From Sipunculus nudus (Eukaryota > Annelida > Sipuncula > Golfingiida > Sipunculidae): 64,000 nucleotides of DNA. Shown piece after piece: positions 45,058-56,516 of this stretch (position 1 is its first letter; every line of letters starts with the position of its first letter). The notes under the pieces are model-generated. The model saw only the letters and a list, made by a program, of their open reading frames with translations, did no database searches and was not told where the DNA came from. The position numbers were made by a program, and so were the translations under genes. The stretch covers positions 49,858,714-49,922,713 of the forward strand of contig CM049320.1 in the NCBI GenBank assembly GCA_026874595.1, read 5' to 3'.

Positions 45058-46208
45058 TTACATATATACTACATACATATACTTTATTAATTTTTATTTC
45101 ATAAACAAGCCTTAATAGTTAAGTTTGAATGCTAGAAATATGAGCGTTTAATCATGAATGAATTGAGAAATGGGTATATTCCGTGCGGCAGTTGGTATGT
45201 TTTATCTGCTGTAGCATGTGCTCAGTGGCACATGTCTCGACGAGAATCGGACCATTAATATCTGTTTCACATTATTAACTTGATGCCCAACTGGTATGCC
45301 AACAATACATGTCACAGCTACGCCGGCACTTGGCTGACCATCAGAGGTATAGATGGACAACGATATCTCGAATATGTTTTAGTATTTTATGGTAAGTAAC
45401 TTAGGTAAATTTTCCATATAAAAGAGCAAGTTATTTATTTGTTATTATTGTTATATGAATTTTCATTAGGAATCGATTTTCTAAACATGTACGATGATTA
45501 ATTGGAGTCAATAGGAAGCGATGATTAATTAATAATTAATTACTCGGCGATAGCTCCAGAGGGTGATTTAATTTGCATGTAAATGAAATGTAAGTTGTCA
45601 TTTTCATATAAATACGTACATGAACAATTTATGGATCCTTTACCAGAATTCAAGGATATAATTACAGATAGTCCTATACTCTTAATTATTATATTTAAAG
45701 CAAACCCGTCTATATAAGGTGATTAATAAAATATATTAAACATTAAGCATGCATGTATCTCCCACGGTTCTCACGAATATGTAGTAGATTATACCCTTCA
45801 ATATACAAACTGCAGGTCAATTAACGCTGCCCCCTGCATCCTTGGGCGCGCTTAATTTCTTTTCATTATATTCGCGGTGCCACAGAGGAATTGATGCCTA
45901 AGCACACTTTATGAGTATACATATCATGCATATAACATTGGTGTGTAATAACAGCACAGGGATAATGATAATAAAAATAAGTTTATATTGACAGCTGAAA
46001 ACGCAATTAAAGGAATCGGACCTTAATGGTGAAATATGTTGAAAATATGGTGAAAAACTACTATATATCTAGCATGTTTTTTATTTTAGTAGAAGTAAAG
46101 TAGCCATGTACTAGAGACAAGGCATAAATTGCTAGACTTGTGCATGTGGTGCATGTACAATAGTGTATACGTTTCGCTACAGGTGGCGCTGCATAGAAAA
46201 AAGTTCGC
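45058..46208. other. Unassigned AT-rich sequence
   Basis: No gene or repeat recognised. Confidence 0.5.
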
Positions 46209-47148
46209 ATAATTGACCTTTCCATGAACTCTATGCGACCTTAATCGCATATTCATTCAGTGAATAAACATAAGCATGGGACTAAGGAGCAACCACTCAG
46301 GTGACCTTAAACATTGTAAAGTGTCAATCATATGACAAAAATAATACTTTGCATAATTTGACAGAGCTCTGTCAAACAGAACACGTGTTGTCTGTACCAG
46401 GAGGCAGTACCCTGGTCGGCATGTTTTCCGGGATATTTTTTTTATACAAATGATACAGTTTAAAACAATCTAGGTTATAGGTTGCGGGAGCCGATACGAC
46501 TTCATGTCCTTTGTTATAATCAGCTCTCGCTACCATGGGCATAGAAATCCATATGTGTAGGAGCGTTTTAGGGGCTCATTATAATAATAAGTTAAAAGGG
46601 CGGAGCATTAGAGCTGTGGTGGATAGGTTAATATGACCTTTTAGCGAGAGCTGATTATAACATAATAATGAAGTCACAAAGGGCGATGGCGCATGACGTC
46701 GTATTGACTGACGTCATCAACTGGTATCACCTGACCATTGTTTACTATATCGCAGTCATATATGAACTGTGTTGCAATATATATTGGATTATTTGTCCCA
46801 TACGAATTATGTGCCAGGTAAGACATTATTATTCACTCGGTAGTCGGAGGAATGGCTCCCGCAACCTATAATCTAGAAACTTTTTATACTGTCTGCTTCG
46901 TATAATAAAATATCCCGGAAAACATGACGACATGGGTACTGGTAATATTTACAGACTACACGTGTTCTGTTTGACAGAGCTCTGTCAAATTATGCAAAAT
47001 TTTGTTTTTGCAAGATGATTGACGCTTTACAATGATTAAGCTCACCTGATTGGTTGCTCCTTAGTCCCATGCTTATGTTTATTAATTGAATGAATATGCG
47101 ATTAAGGTCCCATAGATTTCATGGATAGGTCAATTCCATAAAGGCTAC
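46209..47148. mobile_element. Foldback element of about 940 bp
   Basis: Arms 46209-46492 and 46853-47148 are inverted copies, AATTGACCT(T/A)TCCATGAA at the ends and GGTTGCGGGAGCC at the inner edge. Each arm holds the perfect palindrome TTGACAGAGCTCTGTCAA. A second inverted pair, GTTATAATCAGCTCTCGC (46513-46530) and its complement (46644-46661), lies inside. Arms are visibly more diverged than those of the 32.8-kb element, so this is older. No target duplication was found. Confidence 0.78.
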
Positions 47149-47383
47149 TTTCTGTTATAAGGCGTTCACAGTCTTAATTTATGACGACACTGATCTTACT
47201 ATTTAAACCCATTATTACACAATACTGTTTCTTTAATTATATTAAAAATAGATAGCACTTTATGAATGTTCACATCTTTTTGATGTGAAAACTGTGAAAA
47301 ATGTTTGAAACCACACAACAATAAAGGGGTGGTATGTAATAATTATAAAAAGAAGTTGGTCCACTTTTGTCCTCAATGTTCTG

Positions 47384-47583
47384 TTAAAATGCGTTGCGTA
47401 CGACACTCTGCCAAACCTCGATTAAAACTGAGTTTAAATTATTATTCCCGGAGTGACCTTCAAGATATGAGAATAATTTTTTTTTTACAATTACAATTGT
47501 GTCGTAAGCAGAAGAAAGGTCCAGCATAATGAACACAGCGAAAGACACCTTATCCAATAAGATGTACATTAAAAAAAATAACT
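47384..47583 (-). mobile_element. Short LINE RT fragment in inverted orientation
   Basis: The minus frame contains VFIMLDLSSAYDTI (about 47533-47495), the RT motif that precedes the YxDD palm motif by 60-80 residues in LINEs. The plus-strand LINE starting at 47585 opens with DHSL, which normally follows directly after DTI. This fits one LINE with its 5' end inverted, though a separate small fragment cannot be excluded. Confidence 0.6.
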
Positions 47584-47584
47584 G

Positions 47585-48775
47585 ACCATTCGCTGTGGCA
47601 TGCTCTCACATCATCAAACAAAATGTGGGATATCATGTTCGGCCTTAGCATGGTTATCTTCTTATCTGGTACCAGATACCACACCGTTCTGATTGATCGA
47701 GTGTACAACAAGGCTCGGTACTCGGTCCTAAATTATGCAGTACCATTGGGATAAATAATTACTTACCTCAAAACACAATTTTATTGTTTTGCCGATGATA
47801 CCGAAGTTTGCTTGTCTGTAAGACCTGGTGAAAACTGTACAGATTTTCTAAGATCACTTGAATCCTGTATCTGTGATATTAGAAGGTGGATGACATGTAA
47901 TAAACTCAAATTAAACGCCAATAAAACTGAAATCATTGTTTTTACGTAAAAAAAAATGGCAAGAAGCATGTATCAAGTATCAGCCTCAATTTAGATGGTT
48001 GTGATGTAACTCCATCCATGGCTGTCCGAAACCTCAGGGTGTACAAGGATACCCATTTTAATATGAGACGCAAATCAATATTATATTACTTCCATTTACT
48101 CAATATTGGGGAAAAATCCATCTTTATGACACGGATGATGCTTGCAAGACACTTATGCATTTGTCACCTCCAGATCGGACTATTGAAATGCGTTACTATA
48201 TGGAGTGCCAGGCACTCTCATCAGTATATAACAGTTTGTTCAAAATACTGACACCAGGATTATCAACTTCAAAATCTACCCATTTTTCCCCGATACTGAA
48301 ACAACTGCACTGGCTGCCGGTGGAATGTCGGATTCGGTTTAAGATGTTTCTTTATACATACAAAGCATTGAGCGGTTTAGCTCCATCATATTTACATGAT
48401 CTTCTTGTTCAATATATTTTATCAAGGTGTCTTTGTTCGGCGAAAAAAGGGCTTGTTGGCAGGACCGACGGCCTGGACTGTTACATTCGGGGAGACATGT
48501 TTTAGGATAGTTGCTCTGGCTCTGTGGAACAGTTGACCTGACATCGTAAAACATGCCAATTATTTTGTGGCTTTGAAATCGGGTTTAAAAAACGCATTCA
48601 TCTCAATTCAATTATATTTGAACTCGTGCATGCACTAATTTTTATCAGTCTTAACTTTCTTAGTATTGTTCGTTTCAATGTAGCTTTCATGTTTCTTATT
48701 GTATAGCGCTTGGGTACAGAATTTTAATCTGGATTAAGCGCTATATAAATACAATTAATAATAATAATAATTTTC
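47585..48775 (+). mobile_element. LINE relic: RT palm to 3' end
   Basis: FADDTEVCLS (47788) is the catalytic palm motif; KLKLNANKTEIIVF follows at the right distance; then ILKQLHWLPVECRIRFKMFL and ALSGLAPSYLHDLL (48290-48410) form the usual C-terminal block. Stops and frameshifts separate the pieces. The 3' end AAGCGCTATATAAATACAAT followed by (AAT)n at 48740-48773 is a form widely seen at LINE ends in animals. Confidence 0.85.
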
Positions 48776-48939
48776 ATTGAATTTGTCATTTAATGCACAA
48801 ACTTATACCCATGTATTTTGATATAATAATAAGTTCTATACAGAATTTCATATATGCTCCATTGAATGAATATAATAAACTCTTGAATATAAAGGTTTTT
48901 TTTCTAAACAAAGGAATACTCTAGTGTCTGTGTTGTCAT

Positions 48940-50336
48940 TTTTTTTTATTCCAACTTTTCCTAAAAGGGCATGCTTGTGTACCAAACCTTGGTCAGAAAC
49001 CCATATTATGTATGATGACATCAGTATAAAAAATGGTAGCTTAGAAGTTTTAGGTTAGGTTATCACGAACTTGAAGAGAAGCGCGAAGTTAAACATTTAG
49101 GCATTTTATTACATGGAGGTCTAAACATTAATGGACGAATTGAAGAAGCGTGCAGGCGTGGTAGAGGTTCATTTTTAGGACTTCTAGGAGTGGGTGTCCG
49201 GCCAAAGGGTCTAAATCCCTTAACTGGCTCTCATCTTTATAAATCTATTGTTCTGCCAAAGGCATTGTACGGTTGTGAATTATGGAATAGATTGGCTGTC
49301 TCTAACCTTGATAGTCTTGAGAGAATGCAGAGATTCTGTGTTAAAATTATGCAAGGTTTCCACCGGCAAACCAGATCAGATATGACTTTGTCTATGTTGG
49401 GAATTCCTCGTGTTAGTGCATTTATCAAAAAGGCTAAATTGACTTTGCTAGGAAATATTCTGATGCATCCAGGTACCAGTGTATATAAGCTTATCATCAT
49501 GTTTCGTTTGATAACAAGCAAACTACATCCTGGAAAATACAGATCAGGATTTGTTCCAGATCTGTATAATACTTTAACTGAGTGCCTGGAAAAACCGCGG
49601 ATAATCCATTCTTTTGTAAATTTTGAATATGATGCTTACAATCGGCGTACCTTCACTGAATCAGAATATATATTTTTCAACCATGTACATCCAGATTGCT
49701 TCAGGCCTTCTGTCATGTGGAAAGCTGCGAACGAGATACCAGGTTCCTTATCAAGATTTAAATGGATGTCAAAACTATTTCTGTCCATCGGGCGTGCCGA
49801 TGCTAGTAGCAAATTACTGTGTTTTCTGTGTGGGTCTATTTATTCTTGCCCTGTTACACATGCACTACTATATTGTGACAACACGAAAGATCCAAGGGAT
49901 CGATTATGGGAGTTTATTATGAACAGCTGCGAGGTTCAAATATCAACATTCCTGTTCAACTTAAACGATGAAGATTTTCTTAATATTCTGTTCGGCAAAA
50001 ATTTGATAGAAGCTTGGACTGATGAATACTGGTATATTATGATGTATAGATTTTCAATATTCATGTATGAATGTAAAAAGACTGTTTGCTCTTTGAGTGT
50101 AAACAAGTTATAATTCTGTATAATCGATAATTGATTAGATTTCATGTAATCTCTAATTTCAGCCTGACCTGTGTTATTAATATTATTTTTATTATTATTA
50201 TTATCATCATTTAACATTTAACTGCAGTTTTTCTCATATCACTTTTTGATATAACTTGCAACATGATCTTTTGCATTGATTGTATTACTCTTTATGTCAT
50301 GGAGGAAATAAAGGTTATCAATCAATCAATCAATCG
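48940..50336 (+). mobile_element. LINE relic with a mostly intact C-terminal frame and ATCA tail
   Basis: Reading starts in a decayed frame (DDISIKNGSLEVLG), shifts after a tandem five-base duplication AGGTTAGGTT at 49052, then stays open to 50113. The 3' UTR ends GGAAATAAAGGTTATCAATC and four to five ATCA units (50315-50336), a microsatellite-type tail as in CR1-like LINEs. The RT palm is missing, so the copy is 5' truncated and inactive. Confidence 0.8.
49190..50113 (+). CDS. Intact 307-residue C-terminal frame of a LINE-encoded polyprotein
   Basis: The longest open frame in the window. SHLYKSIVLPKALYGCELWN is the thumb/C-terminal block that follows the RT palm in animal LINEs (the L-P-x-x-L-Y-G-C-E pattern), then LERMQRFCVKIMQGF. 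Near the end a C-x2-C-x9-H-x4-C group (C211, C214, H224, C229) resembles the zinc-knuckle that closes many LINE ORF2 proteins. The frame is open upstream to 49040, so the ATG is only the first available methionine, not a real start. No promoter or splice context suggests host use; it is best read as a young, 5'-truncated LINE fragment. Confidence 0.7.
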   Translation: MGVRPKGLNPLTGSHLYKSIVLPKALYGCELWNRLAVSNLDSLERMQRFCVKIMQGFHRQTRSDMTLSMLGIPRVSAFIKKAKLTLLGNILMHPGTSVYKLIIMFRLITSKLHPGKYRSGFVPDLYNTLTECLEKPRIIHSFVNFEYDAYNRRTFTESEYIFFNHVHPDCFRPSVMWKAANEIPGSLSRFKWMSKLFLSIGRADASSKLLCFLCGSIYSCPVTHALLYCDNTKDPRDRLWEFIMNSCEVQISTFLFNLNDEDFLNILFGKNLIEAWTDEYWYIMMYRFSIFMYECKKTVCSLSVNKL

Positions 50337-51429
50337 ATTCTATGCGCCCTCGCAATTCACAAGCATAATGCGAATTTTCATTGGAATTTACACTCAAAAT
50401 TTGTACAATATTCATTAATAAATAAAAAAAAAATGATAAATTTTGTTGAATGAATGTGAACACTTGAAAAGAATTTATAATTGACATACTAAGTATGCCT
50501 TCCAGTTTAGAGAAGCCGGCTTCATATGAGTAAAAGGCCTGTGGGTAAGGTGCGGGAATGTTACAGGAACGTTGTCGTTACATATACCAGCAGCCCTTGG
50601 TAGGTATCCCATCGTCCAATCAAAAATCTAATATACAGCCTCATGAATACTGCGGAACGTACCAGCAACCTTATTTTGCATGGTAATTTTGTCAATCCAG
50701 GAACGCTCCCGCAACGTACCGGTAATGTTCCCGCAACATGTTGTCACAGACCTTTTTTTTTTTCTATATGGGCTGGGATGAAATTGTGCATGTCCATAGA
50801 TCTTGGATACCTCCATCTCGTACGCAAGACTGGTTTCAGGGGCGTAGCCAGGATTGAGGGAGGGGAGGGGGCCATGATCAGTGGCAGAGCCATAAATAAA
50901 GCGTGGGGGGGGGGGGGGGGGGCATGTATGGGTACTATGAAAAAAGTCATATATACGTGTTTATTCACGTATATCAATATATAAATATATATTACTATTT
51001 TTAATGATACCATTAATACTATACCTTATATATTTAAGTGTATGAAAATATGATTTTTTTTTTAATTTTCAATTATGAACCAGGTTAGTTACAGGCATAT
51101 TGGAAGGGTATGGGAGAGGGCAAATTTTTTTTGAATATTAATGTAAAGAGGACATTTTAAGGCAATTTTCAGAAAAATAAGGATTTCCTGCTCCTGAAAA
51201 CATGTTCACTTTTGTCTTTGCGTTATGTAGTCAAATTGTAGAGAGGTTCAATATTTAATATTTATATTTCTTCAAAATTAGGATATAAAATTTCAATCGT
51301 TTTCAAACAAGTCAATGACGCAAAGGCGCATTTACGTTTGAAACTTGCAAAATATTATCTTTTAAATGTAATGCTCGGAGTGAAATAACTGATAGGTTTA
51401 AGTCTTATGTTAAACTTTACATTTTACCG

Positions 51430-51492
51430 GGTTTCGTGCTCTTGACAGCACACAGGACTCCTAAGAGAACAGACCGCGAGTTCGAGTACCAA
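51430..51492 (+). repeat. Weak tRNA-like sequence, possible SINE head
   Basis: GTGCTCTTGACAGCACA and GAGTTCGAGTACC are in A-box and B-box order at a suitable distance, with an anticodon-arm-like AGGACTCCTAAGAGAAC between. Stems are imperfect; not a credible functional tRNA. Confidence 0.3.
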
Positions 51493-51901
51493 TATACGCT
51501 CCCGAGGCAGCGGAAATCTTGCGCTTCTAAAGAAACTACTGATTTTCGATATAGGTAGTAGGCCTATAGGTAAAGCGCTGTGTAAAGAGCGTAGTAGCGG
51601 TATCACCAGGGCCGTGCATGAGATAGCTCACGGTCGACCCCAACCAGGGCCTGTTGTTCTGCACTTGTTCTGCAGCTGTTCATAAATATCCTTATACTCA
51701 ACTAATAAATTTGAAAGTATTAAACTGCAGATAACTTTAATATGATCTAATTGATAATTAATAAAAAAAATACGAAAAACGAAAATTAATCACGAAAATT
51801 GGGAAATTTGATAAAAGGAGAGATGTTGCAGCTCAACAGGGGGCCTCGCGCAGAAGGCGCCCCCTCTGGATCCCGCCATGGATTGCAAAGGCAATTTAAA
51901 G

Positions 51902-51902
<1 letters not shown>

Positions 51903-51961
<59 letters not shown>
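51903..51961. repeat. (TA)n microsatellite
   Basis: Near-uninterrupted TA, about 58 bases. Confidence 0.95.
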
Positions 51962-52062
51962 TAGTATAATAGTAAGTGAAATTCCGAAAGGAAGGACGGC
52001 GAGTACTGGATGCGACCGGGGGGGGGGGGCATATGCGATCGTTTCCATGTTGCGTCTATCCC

Positions 52063-52760
52063 TGTTTTTGCTTTTGGTGAAAAAAATTCAATATTTCGAT
52101 CTGAAATTTTGCATGTTCATCCATCTTGAAGAGTTTTCTTATAGACCAGACATACCTTCCTATTTTCGTAGGAAACATTAATGTCATTTTCTCAGGGGTG
52201 GTTTGCTGTAGTGTCCTGAAATTATTCATGTCCATAGACCTTAGACCTCTCCATCTCGTACTTGAGAATGGTGGCACCACCTGCTAGCGCTTTTGTGTGG
52301 CGTTCATCCGTGCCGTTGCTTTGCAATGGGTGTAAATTGTTCATATTTCAAGAGTGGTTTAAATATTGGTATGCAATTTGGTATGTCCATATATTTTGGA
52401 GAGTGTTTTCAAAGACCAAACAGGTGGCGCGAGCTACCTTTCCTTTTTCGTAGAATAAATTAATGCCCTTTTTCCAGGAATTGTTTGCCGTATTGGCCTG
52501 AAATTATCCATTTCGAAACATTTAATATCATCCATCTTTTACTCGAGACTGGTGGTGCCTTATGCAATCGCTTTTGTGTGGCGTCCATCCGTGCATTTGT
52601 TTTGAGTGAAATTCGCTCATATCTATAGAGTGGATGGATGTATCAGCCTGCAATTTTGCCTGTGTATTAATTTTGGATAGCTTTGTTTTAAGATCAGAAA
52701 TTGATGCCCTTTTTCTCAGTAGAGGATTGGTGTCAAAGCCTGACTTTGGCAAGTTGTATC
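52063..52760 (+). repeat. Family E tandem repeat, three diverged units of about 280 bp
   Basis: Shared blocks are GCTTTTGTGTGGCGT(T/C)CATCC (52289, 52569), TTAATGCCCTTTTTCCAGG (52179 form, 52462, 52700) and TCCATCTCGTAC. A single related unit is at 50757-50835. One unit holds AGGTGGCGCGAG, a decayed form of the palindrome found in families A-D. No termini were found, so the element type is open. Confidence 0.65.
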
Positions 52761-52954
52761 TATCTCTAGATCTGTTTTGCTGAAAATTGCACATATATGA
52801 GGAGTCTGATTGGCATGTCTGATGCCACAAATTTGTCATGTCAGAAACATTGAATGTCTTACATACCCATGCCTCTGTGATTTGGCGGATAAATGTTCTC
52901 GCTTTTCGACTGCTCGTTTTCTAGCTATTAATATTGTAAATATTTTTATTTTTA

Positions 52955-52992
<38 letters not shown>

Positions 52993-54719
52993 CAATTCAG
53001 AATAGGTGTCTGTGAATCATCCACATAAGGACATTATTCTCTTAATTTGTTTTTTTCCCATAGGATTTAGTTCAGCAGTAGTAGCATCTAATAACTGGCC
53101 CATTTCCTGTATAGGTTTTCCAATGCGAACATATAAATACTATATAACAATAGATATAAATCTATTATGTATTTGCCAAGATTTTACATAACTCAGCTGA
53201 GCATGGTGGTCTATGGGTCCCTTGTTTCTTTTCAATATTACAAATATTGATGATTTATTGTAGGGTATGATGCATCCTAGACAGCCACACTGAAGTAAGC
53301 CAAAGCCCTGGGTGGAGTAGCCTTAGACCTGTTGCTCAATAAAGACCTACTGATCAAGGTAAAGCAATATTTCCAAAAAGAGAATTAGACAGTGTCAGAC
53401 CAGGTCTGATCCTGATAAGATTCCAGCCTTGGCGCTTTTATAATTATAATGTTACTCTTTAACAAATTGCAAATATTTTGCATCATTTCTTTGCGCTTTT
53501 GTGTGATGCTACACAAATGTCCGCAAGAAAAGAGCGATGCTTTTTTGGAACGCTTCAATGTCGCAGATTGTTGCAGGTAAAGGGTATTGTTCCATAGCCT
53601 TAGTGCAACTTAGCTGAAAGCCCTCTCCCAAACTGCCTAATGTATGCATGGGTTATGATGCTGTAGAGCTTGCGCAGAGGAACGCAGACGAACGCAGGAG
53701 CGCCGAAGAAAGAAAAAGGACATGACACTCGGGTGGAGTGTTGCGCACTGGTGATATATATGTCCATGCTCCCGCACTTCGGTGATCAGTCTTGCAGCAG
53801 AATTTTGAGCAGGTTATATGCAAGCAATTATGGTGGATTGTAATCCTACCAGAAGGTTGTTGTTGTAGTCTAGTTTGGGGGTAATGGGAGCGGGAACAGC
53901 TGTGGAGCACATATATGCTACAATTATACTGTGGAAAATTTGTGTTAAATTTCAGGACTTTATTTAATTTCAGAGCCTGGATACTGTTCTGCCTTTAAAT
54001 TAGATCACTGGAAAGGCAAACATAAATATATAATTAAATGAAATTTCTAGAATCGAAATATACTGCTGCAAAATATATTCTTTTGTAGTATGTAGTCATG
54101 ACATGTTTATTATCAAATATCCAAAATTGCAATGTGGACAGTTTTGCATTTTGTGTTGGATAAAAATTTATGTATGTATTACTTAACGAGAAGTGCTTGA
54201 TGAATTTGAGTGGTTGGCAGTTGAATCACTTTTTAAATTTATACTTTTTATGGAGGTGTATGATTCACCTTAATTCATAGTTTTTGATTAAGAACTTTGA
54301 TGTGTGTGGAGCAAAATGTAAAAGTGGAAGTCAAAATATTAACCGATGATGTTTATTCAAATATGTAAATTATATGCAGAGATGTTTTATACCTCAGAGC
54401 CAGCGTTAAAGCAACTGTATAATAATAAAAATAATAAATATAATAATAATAATAATATATATATATATATATATAAATTTCTAATCATATAAAAATGTCA
54501 AATTGAAAGTAAAATTTTGCAAAGGTATTAAGTTTTAATATAAAATCAACTACATTTCTCAAACGAGTGTTTTTTTTCAAGCTGTATTATGACTTTGACC
54601 TTGAACTTTCTTTTCTTGTTCGAAAAATGCTCGCACTGTGAGTGCAGTTGCATGATAGTATAAGGGGCAGAGTGTGAACAACTATTGCATTGATAACCAG
54701 GATTCTTTGCATGCATTTT
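52761..54719. other. Unassigned stretch with (ATT)n
   Basis: (ATT)n at 52952-52992 and a (TAA)n(TA)n tract at 54420-54475. No gene recognised. Confidence 0.45.
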
Positions 54720-55200
54720 CATCAAGGGGTGTTTCATCAGTTCCTGCAGACTGGTGGCGCAACCAACTTTTTTAAAATTCTAAAGCAATTTTTTTCTCTA
54801 TATTTTGAGACTAATAAAGATGCGGTTGTCCGTTAACAGGGAAAATATGGTAACCACTGGACCCCTTAATCTTCTAACCTGACATCCAGAGAGGCTCATG
54901 AAAAATCACCTTGGAAACCATGAAATTAGAGCTCTATAACCCATGTCGTCTGAGATATCTGGCCTACAAGAACCCCCCCCCCTTTCCGAATTATAGAAAA
55001 TTTGATACCAAAGCTCCGGTATCTGAATTATTAATGCATTGATAGTCTGTCCGGCCGTCCGTCAACAAGGCACAAATCCTAATCATAAAGCCCAGCATCA
55101 AGAATCTCTGCATCCTGAGAGGTCCTCAAGAGTTCTCCCCAATAACCTGAAATTAGGTCAGTGTGACCTATATGTTTTGAGTAACTGATCCTGTTTACAC
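54720..55200 (+). mobile_element. Family C core unit in the opposite orientation
   Basis: CCTGCAGACTGGTGGCG, GTCCGTTAACAGGG, CCACTGGACCCCTTAAT, and GGAAACCATGAAATTAGAGC are the reverse complement of the 335-bp C2 unit (5109-6720). A second partial unit follows to about 55160, with GTCCGGCCGTCCGTCAACAA. No C terminus was seen nearby. It is the only A-D family sequence in this orientation. Confidence 0.7.
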
Positions 55201-56516
55201 CCCCCCCCCCCCCTCCATAATATAATTATAAAATACATACAAATAGACACTAATTGCCAGATTCCTCAGCAATGAAATGATGGATTATCATCAAATTTTG
55301 GGTGCTGGTGGGTCTTAATTAACCCAAAATACTGGGCACGAATGGTGGCGCCATTTCAATCAGTTAATGGGTAAAATTCCCCCAAAATGTAAATTGATTT
55401 TATTTTTATTATTTTCTGGACATAAGAGGACTGTTAGATCAATATTATCTTTCATTAAATTAAATAGAGTTTAGCGGGAGTAGGAACCAAGCTAAGTTTA
55501 TATGTTATAAATAAGAGAGAGAGATACAAATTTTTAAAGAAAAGCTGAGGGTGTTTAGGGTGTGGGATGAACCAATGTATTTTTTAGAGTCTATACACAT
55601 GGTACAGGTACATGGTATGGCTATGTACTAAAATGAATAAAGTATAGGTTGTTGTTTATCTTATAACAGTTACAACGCTAGTCTTATTCCGGTTCTTCGA
55701 GCCTTTCGAACCTATTCGAGTATAAACAACAGGTACAACGAAGTGCTACATCAACTATCAAGGTGTATATTATTAGGTGTTATCACTCAGGTACGGCATT
55801 GAATAAGTGTTTGCGCTTTATTGAGGTCATGGGTTATCTGCAAACATGCAAAACATGCAGCGATAAATCTGTATGTATCAAATCCGATTGTTCCAATATT
55901 TACGATTAATGATTAACAAATAATGGCTTCCCTCGTGATGTAGTTTTTTAATGACCCGGATATTAGTCACAATTAAGCTACACATTACCTATTCTGTTCG
56001 TGTCGTAGAGTCTAAATTAGCCAAGCTAGCGGAGACAAGATCTATCATGCAAGGAATCAAGGTAACTGTATATAGAAAATTTTGGCCACATCCTTGGTGT
56101 AATCTTTACCAAAAGATGCCTGAATTATTAATGTTATATTTCATATCCCTTTGGAGCCCTCTTACCATATTTATTACTAACGTCTAACCTGCGGCGCCAA
56201 GTCGCGGTGGCTGTGGGTTAACACTATAGTCCTTTCCACTACCCCTATCCACCTGATTTTTCGCGATTACCTCCACGTTAGACAAACTTGCCAAACAAAA
56301 TTTCCAACCATTGCAGAAAGACGAAAAACAAAATTTTTAGTACCCAACCTGCCTACAATATAAATATAATTCACTTTACGGACTGGTTGACATATGTCAT
56401 ATATTTCCGTGGTTCATGGCGTCCCCAACAAGTGGCCATTGTTTATCCTCCTTGGATATAGATATTAGTAATGTGACGTAAGAGTGAAGAGCGTGCACGA
56501 GGAGAAAATAAGTTTT
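55201..56516. other. Unassigned stretch
   Basis: Opens with poly-C (55199-55213). Short frames, including that at 55951-56187, have no recognised family. Confidence 0.45.

Larger units (their letters stand above)
50337..52062. other. Mixed non-coding stretch with family E copy, poly-G and microsatellite
   Basis: A family E unit (50757-50835), a poly-G run (50906-50922), a weak tRNA-like segment (51430-51492) and a (TA)n tract (51903-51961) are the only things recognised. Confidence 0.5.

Noticed and set aside
52836-53028. Isoleucine-rich frames on both strands
   Set aside because: They are translations of the (ATT)n microsatellite.
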